DNA of 64,000 bases from Bacteroidia bacterium (GCA_030428705.1 JAUIDI010000005.1:1-64000); one strand, 5' to 3'; numbered from the stretch's first letter, positions 16,516 to 27,284 are shown. Notes: a model not told the origin generated them from the sequence alone. Program-made: numbers and translations.

Positions 16516-19500
16516 ATGAAGATTAAATTGCTTAAAAGTTCTTTGCTTTTAGGGGCATTTTTATGCTTTGGATTAGCAAAAGCACAGACTGTATCCGGAA
16601 CCGTTTCGGATGAAACAGGCCCCTTACCGGGTGCCAATGTTATTGTAAAGGGTACAACGAATGGTACCCAGACCGATTTTGACGGAAATTATACATTGGA
16701 CAATGTGGAATCCGACGCAATCTTGGTTTTTAGCTATATTGGTTATAGAACTGCCGAGGTTCCCGTAAATGGACAGGCCACAATAGACCTGATCATGGAG
16801 GAGGATGCCGCGGCACTCGATGAAGTAGTTGTAACGGGTTATGGTTCCCAGACCAAACGCGACGTTACTGGTTCGGTGGCCACAGTTGATGCAGAAGAGT
16901 TGACGGCGGTACCAGCCACTACTTTTGCACAACAATTGCAGGGAAGGGCCGCGGGTATCGGTATTGTAAACGATGCAACGCCTGGTGGCGAGGCTACCGT
17001 ACGTATTCGTGGTTTTGGTACAATTGGTAACAATGATCCCTTATATATTATAGACGGGGTGCCTTCGCGCTCGCAGTCAAACTTGAACCCTGGTGATATT
17101 GAGTCGTTGCAGGTTCTGAAAGACGCATCCGCAGCTTCGATTTACGGATCCCGAGCAGCGAACGGGGTAATCATTATTACCACAAAACAGGGTAAGATGG
17201 GTAAACCCGTCATCAGTTTTGAGACGTTTTACGGAACACAATCCGCCTCTAATGATGTAGAGGCACTTAATGCGGCAGAACTAGGTCAATATCTTTATTT
17301 GGCTGACCTTTATGCCGGAAAGGATCCAGGTCATGGGCAATATACGTTTGGCCCGAACGGAGAAGTTACCATACCTGATTATGTATTCCCAAGTGGGGCA
17401 TTTGAAGGGGATCCGGCAGCTGATCCTAGCTTATACGCTTTGGAGGACGGAAATATTTATGCGATTACGAGATCGGCCGATACCAATTGGTGGAAAGAAA
17501 CCACGCGTTCGGCACCCATTCAAAATTACCAGATTTCAGCGTCGGGGGCAACAGAAAGCGCACGTTATGCCTTTACCTTAAACCACTTCTCATGGGATGC
17601 TATTACTAAATTTGTGGGGTATAATAGAACTTCGATTCGTGCGAATACCGAATTCAGGGCATTGAACAATAGACTGGCCATTGGCGAGAATTTAACGGTA
17701 AGTTTTGATAACCGAAAAGGAGGCTTTAATAACGATGAAGAACAAAACACCGTCTCAGGCGCATACAAACACCATCCGTTGCTTCCAATTTATGATATTG
17801 CAGGTAATTTTGCCGGAAGTAGGGGGGCGAACTTGGGAAACAACTTCAACCCGTATGCCGTACTTCATAGAGATCAAGATGATCGAAGATATCGATCCAG
17901 GGTATTTGGTAATGTATATGCGGCCTATGACATCTTGGACAATTTAGAGTTGAAAACAAGTTTTGGAATCGATGCCGCCAACACAAGGGTAATCAATTTG
18001 CGCAGGCCCCAGCCTGAATATGTCGAAGGTAACTTTATCAATGGTTCTACATCAGAGAATGCCTATGAATACCAATGGCAGTGGAACACGGTCTTGACCT
18101 ATGACAAAACCTTTAATGATGTACATAATTTTAATGCCTATGTGGGTATCGAGAGTATTCAAGCATACGGAGAGTTCTTCAATGCGAGTAGAAATCAGTT
18201 TGCATTTGAAACCACCGACATTTTGAGGTATTTAAGATTGGGTGATGCCACTACGTCAAGTAACGATGGCGCATCGTTCAGGGATTTTACATTGTTTTCA
18301 CAATTTGGCCAGTTCAAATACGATTATGATGGCAAGTATTTGGCGCAGTTTACCATACGAAATGATGCTTCTTCAAGGTTTCAGGCCGCTTCAAGAAGTG
18401 CGGTTTTCCCTGCTTTTAGTTTGGGATGGCGTGTAAGCGATGAAAAATTCATGGAAAATGTCGATTGGATCGATGAATTGAAATTACGTTATGGCTGGGG
18501 TAAAACCGGTAACCAAGAAATCGGTGATTACAACGCCTTTACCACATATCGCTCGAACATTTTCAATGCGGGATATCCGATCGATGGCTCTCCAAGTGCC
18601 CCTACGATTGGGTTTGACGCCTCGGGCTTTGGAAATCCTGACGCCAAGTGGGAGACCACGACTTCGAACAACTTTGGTGTCGACCTATTGATGCTAGATC
18701 GTCGATTGAACATCAATCTCGATGTTTGGGATAGGGTTACTTCCGATATGTTGTTTCAAACACCGGTTACCTATAGCGCAGGAGATGCATCGGCACCTTT
18801 CTTTAATGTAGGTCAGATGACCAATAAAGGTATTGATTTTAACATTTCTTGGGATGACAGTGTTGGGGAAGATTGGAGATACGGCATTAGCTTTAACCTG
18901 TCGCAGTACACCAACGAGGTTGATAAATTGAGTGAAAATGCAGATACCCGTCTTTTTGGTGATGGTTCCCGGGTTCCCTCACTGACTGTTACAGAAGTAG
19001 GAACTCCGATTTCATCTTTCTATGGATTCAAGACAGTCGGTATCTTCCAGTCGCAGGCCGAGGCAGATGCATGGCCTGCCTATGGTAGCTACAATGCTCC
19101 TGGAAAATTAAAGGTTGCCGATATCAACGGAGACGGTGTAATCGATGATGACGACCGAACCATAATTGGTAGTCCGCATCCTGATTTTACCTATGGGATC
19201 AATTTGGATTTAAGCTACAAGAATTTGGCACTTAACATTTTTGGTAACGGGTCACAGGGTAACGATATTTATAATTATGTGCGATACTTTGCCGACTTTA
19301 ACACCTTTCAAGGGAACCGGTCAAAGAGGGCATTATATGGCGCTTGGCAGCCTACGAACCCAACAGCGGATCCCAGTACTTGGGTAGCTGCCAATCCGAA
19401 TGCGACTGTACCTATAATGGATGCCAACGATCAAATAAGTAGCCGGCCTTCATCGTATTTTATTGAAGACGGTAGTTACTTTAGGTTGAAAAATGTTTCT

Positions 19501-19719
19501 TTAACCTATACCTTTCCCCAACAACTTTTGGGTAATGGTGGCATTTCAAACTTTCAGCTGTATGTGCAGGGCCAGAACCTTCACACATGGACCAAATACA
19601 CGGGTCTAAACCCAGAGATTCAAGGGGCTGGCAGGGATGATGACACACTTGGTTTTGATGGTGGTTATATGCCGGTCGCAAGAACCTATACCCTTGGTTT
19701 AAGAGTAAGTTTTAAATAA
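16516..19719 (+). CDS. SusC/RagA family TonB-linked outer-membrane transporter
   Basis: This 1067-aa outer-membrane beta-barrel imports oligomeric nutrients with a SusD lipoprotein lid, powered by TonB. Met 16516 was chosen because a signal peptide (about 1-23, ending AKAQ) follows it; the open frame extends 33 codons further up without signal features. Next come a carboxypeptidase-D regulatory-like domain (VSGTVSDETGPLPGANV, about 25-100), the SusC box LDEVVVTGYGSQ, a plug domain with GTIGNNDPLYIIDGV, and the barrel ending in a terminal aromatic residue (LRVSFK). susD starts about 100 bp later. The substrate is unknown because no glycosidase, lyase or sulfatase is adjacent. Confidence 0.95.
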   Translation: MKIKLLKSSLLLGAFLCFGLAKAQTVSGTVSDETGPLPGANVIVKGTTNGTQTDFDGNYTLDNVESDAILVFSYIGYRTAEVPVNGQATIDLIMEEDAAALDEVVVTGYGSQTKRDVTGSVATVDAEELTAVPATTFAQQLQGRAAGIGIVNDATPGGEATVRIRGFGTIGNNDPLYIIDGVPSRSQSNLNPGDIESLQVLKDASAASIYGSRAANGVIIITTKQGKMGKPVISFETFYGTQSASNDVEALNAAELGQYLYLADLYAGKDPGHGQYTFGPNGEVTIPDYVFPSGAFEGDPAADPSLYALEDGNIYAITRSADTNWWKETTRSAPIQNYQISASGATESARYAFTLNHFSWDAITKFVGYNRTSIRANTEFRALNNRLAIGENLTVSFDNRKGGFNNDEEQNTVSGAYKHHPLLPIYDIAGNFAGSRGANLGNNFNPYAVLHRDQDDRRYRSRVFGNVYAAYDILDNLELKTSFGIDAANTRVINLRRPQPEYVEGNFINGSTSENAYEYQWQWNTVLTYDKTFNDVHNFNAYVGIESIQAYGEFFNASRNQFAFETTDILRYLRLGDATTSSNDGASFRDFTLFSQFGQFKYDYDGKYLAQFTIRNDASSRFQAASRSAVFPAFSLGWRVSDEKFMENVDWIDELKLRYGWGKTGNQEIGDYNAFTTYRSNIFNAGYPIDGSPSAPTIGFDASGFGNPDAKWETTTSNNFGVDLLMLDRRLNINLDVWDRVTSDMLFQTPVTYSAGDASAPFFNVGQMTNKGIDFNISWDDSVGEDWRYGISFNLSQYTNEVDKLSENADTRLFGDGSRVPSLTVTEVGTPISSFYGFKTVGIFQSQAEADAWPAYGSYNAPGKLKVADINGDGVIDDDDRTIIGSPHPDFTYGINLDLSYKNLALNIFGNGSQGNDIYNYVRYFADFNTFQGNRSKRALYGAWQPTNPTADPSTWVAANPNATVPIMDANDQISSRPSSYFIEDGSYFRLKNVSLTYTFPQQLLGNGGISNFQLYVQGQNLHTWTKYTGLNPEIQGAGRDDDTLGFDGGYMPVARTYTLGLRVSFK

Positions 19720-19821
19720 GAAATTGCATGAATGAGGTGAATCGATATTTTATTATCCAAATGTGATTAGATATAGTGTCATTCATTTCAAGAAAATTAA
19801 CAAACATAAATGATAGTAAAA

Positions 19822-21576
19822 ATGAAGAATAACAAATCAGTTTTAACGATATTCATCGCACTGGTAATGTTAATTACCGGTTGTAATGATGAATTTTTGA
19901 CCCGCGAGCCCGAAGGCCAGTTTGGTCAGCCTAGCTTGCAGACTCCTGACGGTGTTAAAAGTCTATTGATAGGTGCCTATGCGATGATAGATGGTTCTGG
20001 GTTGGACGGAACGGCCGATTGGAACGTTACCGTTGAGAATTGGGCCTTTAACTTGGCCTCGGATGATGCCCTAAAAGGAACCGATGCAGGTGACCAGCCA
20101 GAACAGTCTTTTATAGAAGCATATGATTATCAAGCATTCAATGGGCATATTAACAACCGTTGGAGGTCACTTTTCAAGGGAGTCGCAAGAACGAACGACG
20201 TTATTACCTCGGCAAATGCAGTTGAAGGCCTAGGTGATGCCGAAAAAGCTCAGATTATTGCCGAAGCCAGATTCTTAAGAGGTGTTTTTCATATGGAAGC
20301 CCGTAAGATGTGGAGGATGCCCCCTTACATTAGTGATGAGGTTTTCGATATTAACGATGTAAACAGTACCTTGATACCTAACGACCGTGAGATTTGGCCA
20401 TTGATCGAGGCCGATTTTGAAGCGGCAATGGCCGTGCTACCCGAAACACAATCCGAAGTAGGTAGACCGACCAGCTGGGCCGCCAAGGCATTTTTGGCGA
20501 AGTCAAAAATGTATCAGGGCTGGAACGAAGATGGTTCGGCCAATACGGCCAAGTTGCAAGAGGCTAAACCCTTGTTGGAAGATATCTTAAATAATGGGCC
20601 TTTTAGTTTGGTAGATGATTTTGAAGATAACTTCTTGATTGCAACTAGAAATAATTCAGAATCAATCTTTGAGATTCAGTATGCGGTCAGTAGCGCAGCC
20701 GACCAGGCATCTAGTAGGGGTATGGGCCTTGCCCATCCATATACAGACCCGTGGGGATGTTGTGGTTTCTATCAAGTTTCCCAAAACTTGGTCAATGCGT
20801 ACCAAACTGAAGATGGTTTACCGTTACTCGATACATTCGATGCCAACGATGTTTCACCTGACACTAATGCAGATGGTACTTCTGTCGTTACTACGACCTT
20901 GGATCCCAGATTAGATCACACTGTGGGTCGCCCCGGAATTTTATACAAAGGATTTAAGATATATCAGACCGATTTTGTTCGCGATTTGTCTTATGCAGGA
21001 CCATTTTTTTCGAAAAAACATGTTGCCGAACCCGAAGGATTTGGCATAGGAGGTTGGGGCAACCTTACGGCTAACAACTATCGCTACATGCGTTTGGGTA
21101 TGATAATATTATGGTTGGCAGAAGTTGAAGTAGAAATAGGAAGTCTTGAAACAGCCCGCGGACTGGTTAATATGATTCGTGAAAGGGCCTCTAATCCAGA
21201 TAGTTGGGTGCCAAGGGCAATTCAAGGTACGGATAGAAACGATTTTACGGTTGTAGACGGTGAAGCAGCGGCCAATTATGAGATTTCACAATACAACACT
21301 GCATGGACCGATCAAGATATGGCTAGGAAGGCGGTTCGTTTTGAGACCCGTTTGGAGTTTGCAATGGAAGGCCATAGATATTGGGACCTGGTGCGATGGG
21401 GAATTGCGGCCGAAACACTCAATGCATATATTGCCAGTGAATCGCAACACCGTCAATATCTGGCAGGAAAATCATTTACCAAGGGTAAACATGAGTATTT
21501 CCCAATTCCGACTCAGGCTATTGATCGTTCCTTCAAGGATGGCGTAGCTACCTTGACCCAAGATCCTGCGTATTAG
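19822..21576 (+). CDS. SusD/RagB family nutrient-binding lipoprotein
   Basis: This cell-surface lipoprotein, about 584 aa, forms the lid of the SusC transporter. Start Met 19822 gives a compact signal peptide with lipobox LITGC (Cys21); an ATG four codons earlier at 19810 is also possible. The N-terminal half has the TPR-like helices of the family (EARFLRGVFHMEARKMW near 155-170). The C-terminal half carries the conserved RFETRLEFAMEGHRYWDLVRWG segment around 510-530, and the protein ends with the family's short HEYFPIPTQAI motif. A terminator-like hairpin follows at 21607. Confidence 0.95.
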   Translation: MKNNKSVLTIFIALVMLITGCNDEFLTREPEGQFGQPSLQTPDGVKSLLIGAYAMIDGSGLDGTADWNVTVENWAFNLASDDALKGTDAGDQPEQSFIEAYDYQAFNGHINNRWRSLFKGVARTNDVITSANAVEGLGDAEKAQIIAEARFLRGVFHMEARKMWRMPPYISDEVFDINDVNSTLIPNDREIWPLIEADFEAAMAVLPETQSEVGRPTSWAAKAFLAKSKMYQGWNEDGSANTAKLQEAKPLLEDILNNGPFSLVDDFEDNFLIATRNNSESIFEIQYAVSSAADQASSRGMGLAHPYTDPWGCCGFYQVSQNLVNAYQTEDGLPLLDTFDANDVSPDTNADGTSVVTTTLDPRLDHTVGRPGILYKGFKIYQTDFVRDLSYAGPFFSKKHVAEPEGFGIGGWGNLTANNYRYMRLGMIILWLAEVEVEIGSLETARGLVNMIRERASNPDSWVPRAIQGTDRNDFTVVDGEAAANYEISQYNTAWTDQDMARKAVRFETRLEFAMEGHRYWDLVRWGIAAETLNAYIASESQHRQYLAGKSFTKGKHEYFPIPTQAIDRSFKDGVATLTQDPAY

Positions 21577-21606
21577 AATTAGAGGGACTAAAATATAAAA
21601 CGATAG

Positions 21607-21641
21607 AAACGGTGATAGGAAATTTCTTATCACCGTTTTGT
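21607..21641 (+). terminator. Terminator after susD
   Basis: AAACGGTGATA (21607-21617) pairs with TATCACCGTTT (21628-21638), followed by a short T run. It may cause partial termination between susCD and the downstream FG-GAP gene. Confidence 0.75.
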
Positions 21642-21722
21642 TTAAAAAATTCTAGTTCTGTAATTGTGGGCCAAAAATAAACTGATTTGTAAATTAGTTA
21701 TTCTTTAGTATTATTTAACTTC

Positions 21723-24700
21723 ATGAGGACCTATATATCAAGTGTTTTTGTAATTTCCATTTTCTTGTTTTCCTGCAATGACAAAAGAGAACAAGTACTG
21801 TTTAAACAAAAGCCAAGTACTTCCACCCATATAACTTTTAATAATCGTATTGTCGAGACCGATAGTGCCAATATACTGACCGAAGAATATATCTTTAATG
21901 GTGGCGGTGTTGCGGTAGGTGATTTTAACAATGATAAACTCCCGGATTTGTTCTTTACTGGAAATCAGGTATCAAATAAATTGTATCTAAACAAAGGAGG
22001 GTTCGACTTTAAAGATGTTTCTATTGAAGCTGGTATTGAAGCGACCGACCAATGGTGTACTGGAACAACGGTGGTCGACATCAACCAAGATGGCTGGCTA
22101 GATATCTATGTTTGTGCTGCACGGGAAACGGATTTAAAAAGAAGGGCCAATCTTCTGTTCGTCAACCAAGGTCTAAATGAAGAGGGAACCCCTGTATTTA
22201 AGGAATCTGCACTTTCATACGGAATTGCAGAACAAGGTAACAGTATGGGTGCAGCTTTTTTCGATTATGATAAGGATGGTTACTTAGACTTGTATGTACT
22301 AAACAATGAACAGGTACATATACTTCCTACAAACTATAGAAAAAAGGTAAATGATGGCTCTGCCGTAAGTAATGACCGTTTATACCACAATAATGGTGAC
22401 GGCACCTTTACCGATGTTACTTTGGCCGCCGGCATAAAATATGAAGGTTTCGGGCTTGGCATAGCCATTGGCGACTTGAATTACGATGGCTGGCCCGATA
22501 TCCATATAAGCAATGACTACCTGACCAATGATTTGCTATATATTAATAATGGAGATGGTACATTTTCGAATGACATCAAAGATTTTATAAAGCATCAAAG
22601 TAAGTTTTCTATGGGTTGTGACATATCTGACTATAATAATGACGGTTACTTGGATATAGTTACCCTAGATATGTTGGGGGAGACCAATTATAGAATGAAG
22701 ACTACGGTTGGTATGAACAACTATATTAAATACGTGTTGAATGAACGTTGGGACTATGAATATCAATATAGTAGAAATATGTTGCATGTTGGTAATGGGC
22801 CTGGTATTCCCTTTAGCGAAATAGGCCTTCAAGCAGGTGTTTCAAGAACGGATTGGAGTTGGTCACCTTTGTTCGCCGATGTTGATAATGACGGTTTTCG
22901 AGATTTGTTGATAACCAATGGATTTCCCAGGGATATTACGGATAAAGACTTTGGAGATTTTAGATTGAGTGTAAGCCAGTATTTAAGTCCTTATAAGATC
23001 TTGGATTCCATTCCTGTAGCCAAGGTGCCGAACTATGCTTTTAAAAATACAGAGGATGGGCTTTTTCAAGATATGGGAAACAATTGGGGACTGGATATAC
23101 CTTCATTTTCCAATGGTGCGGCATACGTTGATTTGGATAAGGATGGTGACTTAGACTATGTCGTAAACAATATTAATGATGAGGCCTTTGTCTTTGAAAA
23201 TACGATTGGCGGCGATTCCGAATCTCCACAATCTCTTAGAATATCCTTGAATGGTCCTAAATCAAATCGAATGGGTATTGGTGCCAAAATAGTTATAAGA
23301 TATGGCGAAAATCAGTTTCAATATTATGAGCATTATTTGACAAGGGGCTATATGTCTTCCGTAGAACAAGTCGTTCATTTTGGTCTTGGCAATAATGAGT
23401 TCGCCGATTCGGTCGAAGTACTATGGCCAGATGGCACGTTTCAAAAAATTTTTGATGTAAAGACAAATCAGACTTTGACATTGAATTATGACGATTCCGA
23501 TACTACTGCCGAAACAGAACCTGTCTTCCCGCTAGCACCAAAGAAAATCGAACCAATCTTTAAAGAAATATCAAAAGAATTATCTATTGATTTTGTCCAT
23601 CAAGAAAAAGACATTGTTGATTACAACATTCAGCGTATTCTACCTCATAAGCTTACCCAGAATGGTCCTTGTTTGGTTGTAGGCGATATAAATGGCGATG
23701 GCCTTGAAGACTTTATTGTTGGTAGTTCTTCAACTTTTTCGCCTAGCATGTTCTTTCAGATGGATGATGGCACCTTCAACGAAATAAAACTTTTTAACGC
23801 TGAGGAAGATATGATTTTTGAAGAAGAGTCAATGGCTTTGTTCGATTTGGAGAATGACGGCGATTTAGATTTATACCTTGTTTCTGGAAGTGCCGAATTT
23901 GAAAAGAACAGTAATCAATATGCTGACAGGTTGATGATTAATGATGGGAAAGGCAATTTCATAAATGATAGTGACAAGCTTCCCGATGTTCGTTCCAATG
24001 GCTCGGTGGTAAAGGCGATGGATTTTGACAAAGACGGTTTTACCGATTTATTTGTTGGAGGAAGAACGGCTATAGCCAACTACCCCTTGCCGGATAGTAG
24101 TTATTTATTAAAAAACGAAGAAGGGGTACTTACCGATGTTACTGAAAAATATAGCGATGAACTTAGGGAGATTGGAATGATAACCGATGCTGTTTGGGCG
24201 GATGTCGATATGGATGATCTGCCAGATCTTGTTGTTGTAGGTGAGTTCATGCCGGTTACGATATTTAAGAACAATAAAATCTCATTCGAAAAGATTGACG
24301 CCCCGGATCTCGAGAATGACCTGGGCTGGTGGGAAAGTATATCTGCAAATGATTTTGACAATGATGGTGATGTAGATTTTTTAGTGGGCAATGTTGGATC
24401 CAATAATCTGTATCAACCTTCAAAACAAAGACCGGTCACTGTTATAGCCAAAGATTTTGACGGAAATGGTAGCATTGATCCTATAATGTTTGCCTATTTC
24501 AAAAAGAACGACAAAGATTATGAGGCCTTTCCCGTAAATTTTTGGGGTGATTTGAATGCTCAGAGCCCCGTGTTTAGAAAAAAGTTCAATCTCTATAAAG
24601 AATTTGCCAGAGTGACCAAGGAAGATTTGTTCACGGAGGCCGAAATTCTGGGTTCAAGGATTGATACGGGTAACAATGATAAAAGTCTGTACTTGGAAAA

Positions 24701-25079
24701 TTTGGGCAATGGGAGGTTCAAATCTTCCGAATTGCCATTGAAAGTGCAAGTGGCTCCAATAAATGGGTTTAATCTGTCTGATTTTAATGGTGATGGTAAT
24801 ATAGATGTGCTGGCGATAGGTAACGATTTTGGTAATGAAACTTTCATAGGCAGGTATGATGCCTCGAATGGCCATGTTCTTTTTGGAAACGGAGAAGGTG
24901 GTTTTGAAGTAGTGCCTTCCCAAGAAAGTGGTTTTGTTGTAAATGGAGATGCTAAGGCCATTGGTACTTTGAACAGTGTTTTGGGAGGACAACTTTATAT
25001 CATTACGCAGAATGAAGGACCAATTTTAATATACAAAAAAGTGCTAGAGGTTGCTTCAGTGGTTAATAAAATTGAATGA
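21723..25079 (+). CDS. FG-GAP/VCBS repeat and ASPIC/UnbV lipoprotein (CRTAC1-like)
   Basis: This large exported lipoprotein (1118 aa) has signal peptide 1-17 and Cys18 in LFSC. It contains many FG-GAP/VCBS-type repeats with calcium-binding DxDxDG-like loops (DYDKDGYLDLY, DLNYDGWPDI, DNDGFRDLL) in two blocks, about 55-480 and 640-1060, probably two beta-propellers. Between them lies an ASPIC/UnbV domain (about 515-595, GIGAKIVIRYG to VEVLWPDG). Such proteins are frequent next to SusCD pairs in marine Bacteroidota; binding or presentation of the SusCD ligand at the surface is plausible but unproven. Database labels calling the family RNA-binding are misleading. No catalytic motif was recognised. 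Confidence 0.88.
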   Translation: MRTYISSVFVISIFLFSCNDKREQVLFKQKPSTSTHITFNNRIVETDSANILTEEYIFNGGGVAVGDFNNDKLPDLFFTGNQVSNKLYLNKGGFDFKDVSIEAGIEATDQWCTGTTVVDINQDGWLDIYVCAARETDLKRRANLLFVNQGLNEEGTPVFKESALSYGIAEQGNSMGAAFFDYDKDGYLDLYVLNNEQVHILPTNYRKKVNDGSAVSNDRLYHNNGDGTFTDVTLAAGIKYEGFGLGIAIGDLNYDGWPDIHISNDYLTNDLLYINNGDGTFSNDIKDFIKHQSKFSMGCDISDYNNDGYLDIVTLDMLGETNYRMKTTVGMNNYIKYVLNERWDYEYQYSRNMLHVGNGPGIPFSEIGLQAGVSRTDWSWSPLFADVDNDGFRDLLITNGFPRDITDKDFGDFRLSVSQYLSPYKILDSIPVAKVPNYAFKNTEDGLFQDMGNNWGLDIPSFSNGAAYVDLDKDGDLDYVVNNINDEAFVFENTIGGDSESPQSLRISLNGPKSNRMGIGAKIVIRYGENQFQYYEHYLTRGYMSSVEQVVHFGLGNNEFADSVEVLWPDGTFQKIFDVKTNQTLTLNYDDSDTTAETEPVFPLAPKKIEPIFKEISKELSIDFVHQEKDIVDYNIQRILPHKLTQNGPCLVVGDINGDGLEDFIVGSSSTFSPSMFFQMDDGTFNEIKLFNAEEDMIFEEESMALFDLENDGDLDLYLVSGSAEFEKNSNQYADRLMINDGKGNFINDSDKLPDVRSNGSVVKAMDFDKDGFTDLFVGGRTAIANYPLPDSSYLLKNEEGVLTDVTEKYSDELREIGMITDAVWADVDMDDLPDLVVVGEFMPVTIFKNNKISFEKIDAPDLENDLGWWESISANDFDNDGDVDFLVGNVGSNNLYQPSKQRPVTVIAKDFDGNGSIDPIMFAYFKKNDKDYEAFPVNFWGDLNAQSPVFRKKFNLYKEFARVTKEDLFTEAEILGSRIDTGNNDKSLYLENLGNGRFKSSELPLKVQVAPINGFNLSDFNGDGNIDVLAIGNDFGNETFIGRYDASNGHVLFGNGEGGFEVVPSQESGFVVNGDAKAIGTLNSVLGGQLYIITQNEGPILIYKKVLEVASVVNKIE

Positions 25080-25400
25080 AGGAAAAATTCATGAATTTTA
25101 AGTCGTTTTGACCTTTACCTTTCCTAATCGAACAAGGTATTCGATTAATTTTAAAAAGAAGTTTAGTAATCCAGTCCATAAAATATGGTTTTTTAAAAGA
25201 TGTTTCATTTTTGACCAAAACCTAATTGCGGCAGCGATTATTTTGTTAGTTTATTTGAGTTAACCACAAAACAGCACCTTGTTGGATACGCAGGTGCTGT
25301 TTTTTTAAACCAATTAAATAGTTAAATCACCGGCTTACTCACGTAGTTTTCAAAGGAAAAAGAAATTTGACCTTCTGTTTTATTTCATTCAACCTAATCG
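25080..25400. other. Intergenic stretch between converging genes
   Basis: About 320 bases lie between the 3' ends of the FG-GAP gene and the AraC-type gene. No gene is seen. The only clear element is a hairpin terminator at 25269-25306. Confidence 0.7.
25269..25306 (+). terminator. Intrinsic terminator, possibly bidirectional
   Basis: AAACAGCACCT (25269-25279) pairs with AGGTGCTGTTT (25292-25302), followed by four more T. The A run on the left side gives a weaker T run for the minus strand, so it may also stop the convergent AraC-type gene. Confidence 0.85.
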
Positions 25401-27284
25401 TTAAGATTGTTGAAAATTTGGTTTTAACCTATCCTCTTCTTCGTTAAGCTTGTTGATAAAATAGGAAGGAAGAATACCTTGTCTTTTTTTAAAAGCTGAA
25501 TTGAATGTATTAAGATTATTGTAACCTATTGAGGCGGCTATATAGCTCAGTTTACTGTTTCTAAATTCTTTGTCTTTGACTAATTTTGATAGCAGATAGG
25601 TTATTCGAAGTTCATTGATGTAGTTGTTGAAGTTCGATTTTTTTTCTTGATTTATTACCTGTGAAAGATATTTCGAATTTGTCTTTAATTTTTCTGAAAG
25701 CTGGTGTAGATTACAATTTGGATCCAAGAAAAAGTTTTCCTTTTCCAACTTGCTCAATTTTGACAAGATAATATCTTTTATATCTTCATCAATAGTGTGA
25801 TTATTTTTAGTCCGACTAGCGCCATTATCTTGTATTTCTTCAGGGACCTTTTCTTTGCGGAAAAAGCTCGATTGATTTTCAAAACTAATTTGCATTTCTG
25901 CTAGTTCAATTGTCCTATTGAACAGCAATCTATTTTTATTTTTTACCTTGATATATGAAAAAATTGCTGTTCCGCTGACAATCAGAAAAAAGACTAGAGC
26001 TATCATAATAGTACGTACCCTTTCTTTTTGCGCTAAGTTTTCAAGCTCTAAAATACTTTGTTTCTCGGTTATTTCCTTAATTCTTCTTCTCGCTTCAAGT
26101 ATTGCTATTTTTTGTTCTTTTTCATTCGTGAAAAGTGAATCATTGATGGTTTGATATATCGTCTCGTACTCCTTGGCCTTTGAGGGTTGATTTGTCAACG
26201 TAAATAGATTTATCAAGATAGAACTGTTGCACTTGACTACATCGAATGCATCTATCTGTTCTGCGGCATCAATACTCTTTTCGTAGTTTGATATCGCATT
26301 GATAGTATCCTTCATTTTCATGTGGAGCTTAGCTTGCAATATTAGAGCTCTTGGAATCCTGAAACGATAGTTGTTCTTATAGTTTACTTTAATAGCTTCT
26401 GAAAGATGATGTTGGGCTTTTTCAAAATCCCCGCTGTTCATATAAATATCGGCCATATTCATATATACAATACTTTGAATATAATCTCCTGGCGGTGAAA
26501 TCTCTTTTTCCAACTGGGAATAAAATTCATAAGCTTCCAAGGCCCTGTCGGGGTCATTTAGCTTTGCCGTCATTCTAGCAATCTCGTCTATCTTGGGGAA
26601 AAAATATTGTGTCTTCTTTAATTTAATTATAAAGTCCAATCCCCTTAGGCAATATTGAAGGGCTTTGGAGAAGTTTTCGGTTCTAAGATAATAATGAGAT
26701 AAAGCCGCATATGCTTTCATTAGTAGATAATCGTTATCTGTTTTTTCGGCTCTATCCAATAATTGCAGCCCTGTTTCCAAAGCCATATCATATTCGCCTC
26801 TTTCGGTGTAGATATCAGATTTTAGAGTAGCAAAATCTGCATGAATATTAGGATAAACATCTGGGTCTATATTCTGTTCACTATTTGATGCCAACTGCAT
26901 GGCTCCATCAAAATCACCTTTAACAAACATTAAATAAGCCGAATTGTAATTGGCCATCAAAATACCCTTTTCATAACTCAATGATTCGGCAAGCGCCAAC
27001 GCACGGGAATTATATTTATTTGCTTCAGAAGTAGATTTGTAAATATTGGCCGTATAAAGACTCAATAGGGTAAGTACTTTTTCCTTACCCCATATTCCTT
27101 TGCTTTTGGCCTCCAAATAATCTACGTCTAAAAAAGCTTCGGGAAACTTTTCTTTCTCCGAAACCAGTGATTCTATCTGTTGAAAAGCCTTTTCAATCGA
27201 GTCTTTCAATTGTTCTTGACCATATAATACTACCGAAGTACTTATAAGAGCCAATAACGATATTAAGATTGATTTAGCACGCAA
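25401..27284 (-). CDS. Membrane-bound TPR/AraC-type transcriptional regulator
   Basis: This 627-aa protein has a signal peptide (1-22), a periplasmic region of TPR-like helical repeats (about 50-385), a charged coiled coil (about 393-423), one transmembrane helix (about 424-446) and a cytoplasmic C-terminal AraC-type DNA-binding domain (about 520-612). The second helix-turn-helix is SKLSYIAASIGYNNLNTFNSAFKKRQG. The architecture implies a one-component system in which periplasmic signals control DNA binding across the membrane. There is no histidine kinase or receiver domain. It is the last gene of a minus-strand set with PfkB kinase and propeller protein and faces the SusCD locus, whose regulator it may be. 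Confidence 0.85.
   Translation of the reverse strand: MRAKSILISLLALISTSVVLYGQEQLKDSIEKAFQQIESLVSEKEKFPEAFLDVDYLEAKSKGIWGKEKVLTLLSLYTANIYKSTSEANKYNSRALALAESLSYEKGILMANYNSAYLMFVKGDFDGAMQLASNSEQNIDPDVYPNIHADFATLKSDIYTERGEYDMALETGLQLLDRAEKTDNDYLLMKAYAALSHYYLRTENFSKALQYCLRGLDFIIKLKKTQYFFPKIDEIARMTAKLNDPDRALEAYEFYSQLEKEISPPGDYIQSIVYMNMADIYMNSGDFEKAQHHLSEAIKVNYKNNYRFRIPRALILQAKLHMKMKDTINAISNYEKSIDAAEQIDAFDVVKCNSSILINLFTLTNQPSKAKEYETIYQTINDSLFTNEKEQKIAILEARRRIKEITEKQSILELENLAQKERVRTIMIALVFFLIVSGTAIFSYIKVKNKNRLLFNRTIELAEMQISFENQSSFFRKEKVPEEIQDNGASRTKNNHTIDEDIKDIILSKLSKLEKENFFLDPNCNLHQLSEKLKTNSKYLSQVINQEKKSNFNNYINELRITYLLSKLVKDKEFRNSKLSYIAASIGYNNLNTFNSAFKKRQGILPSYFINKLNEEEDRLKPNFQQS

Noticed and set aside
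22200-24900. Repeated calcium-loop-like words in the FG-GAP gene considered as DNA tandem repeats
   Set aside because: The similarity is at protein level (DxDxDG loops of beta-propeller blades). The DNA copies are diverged.
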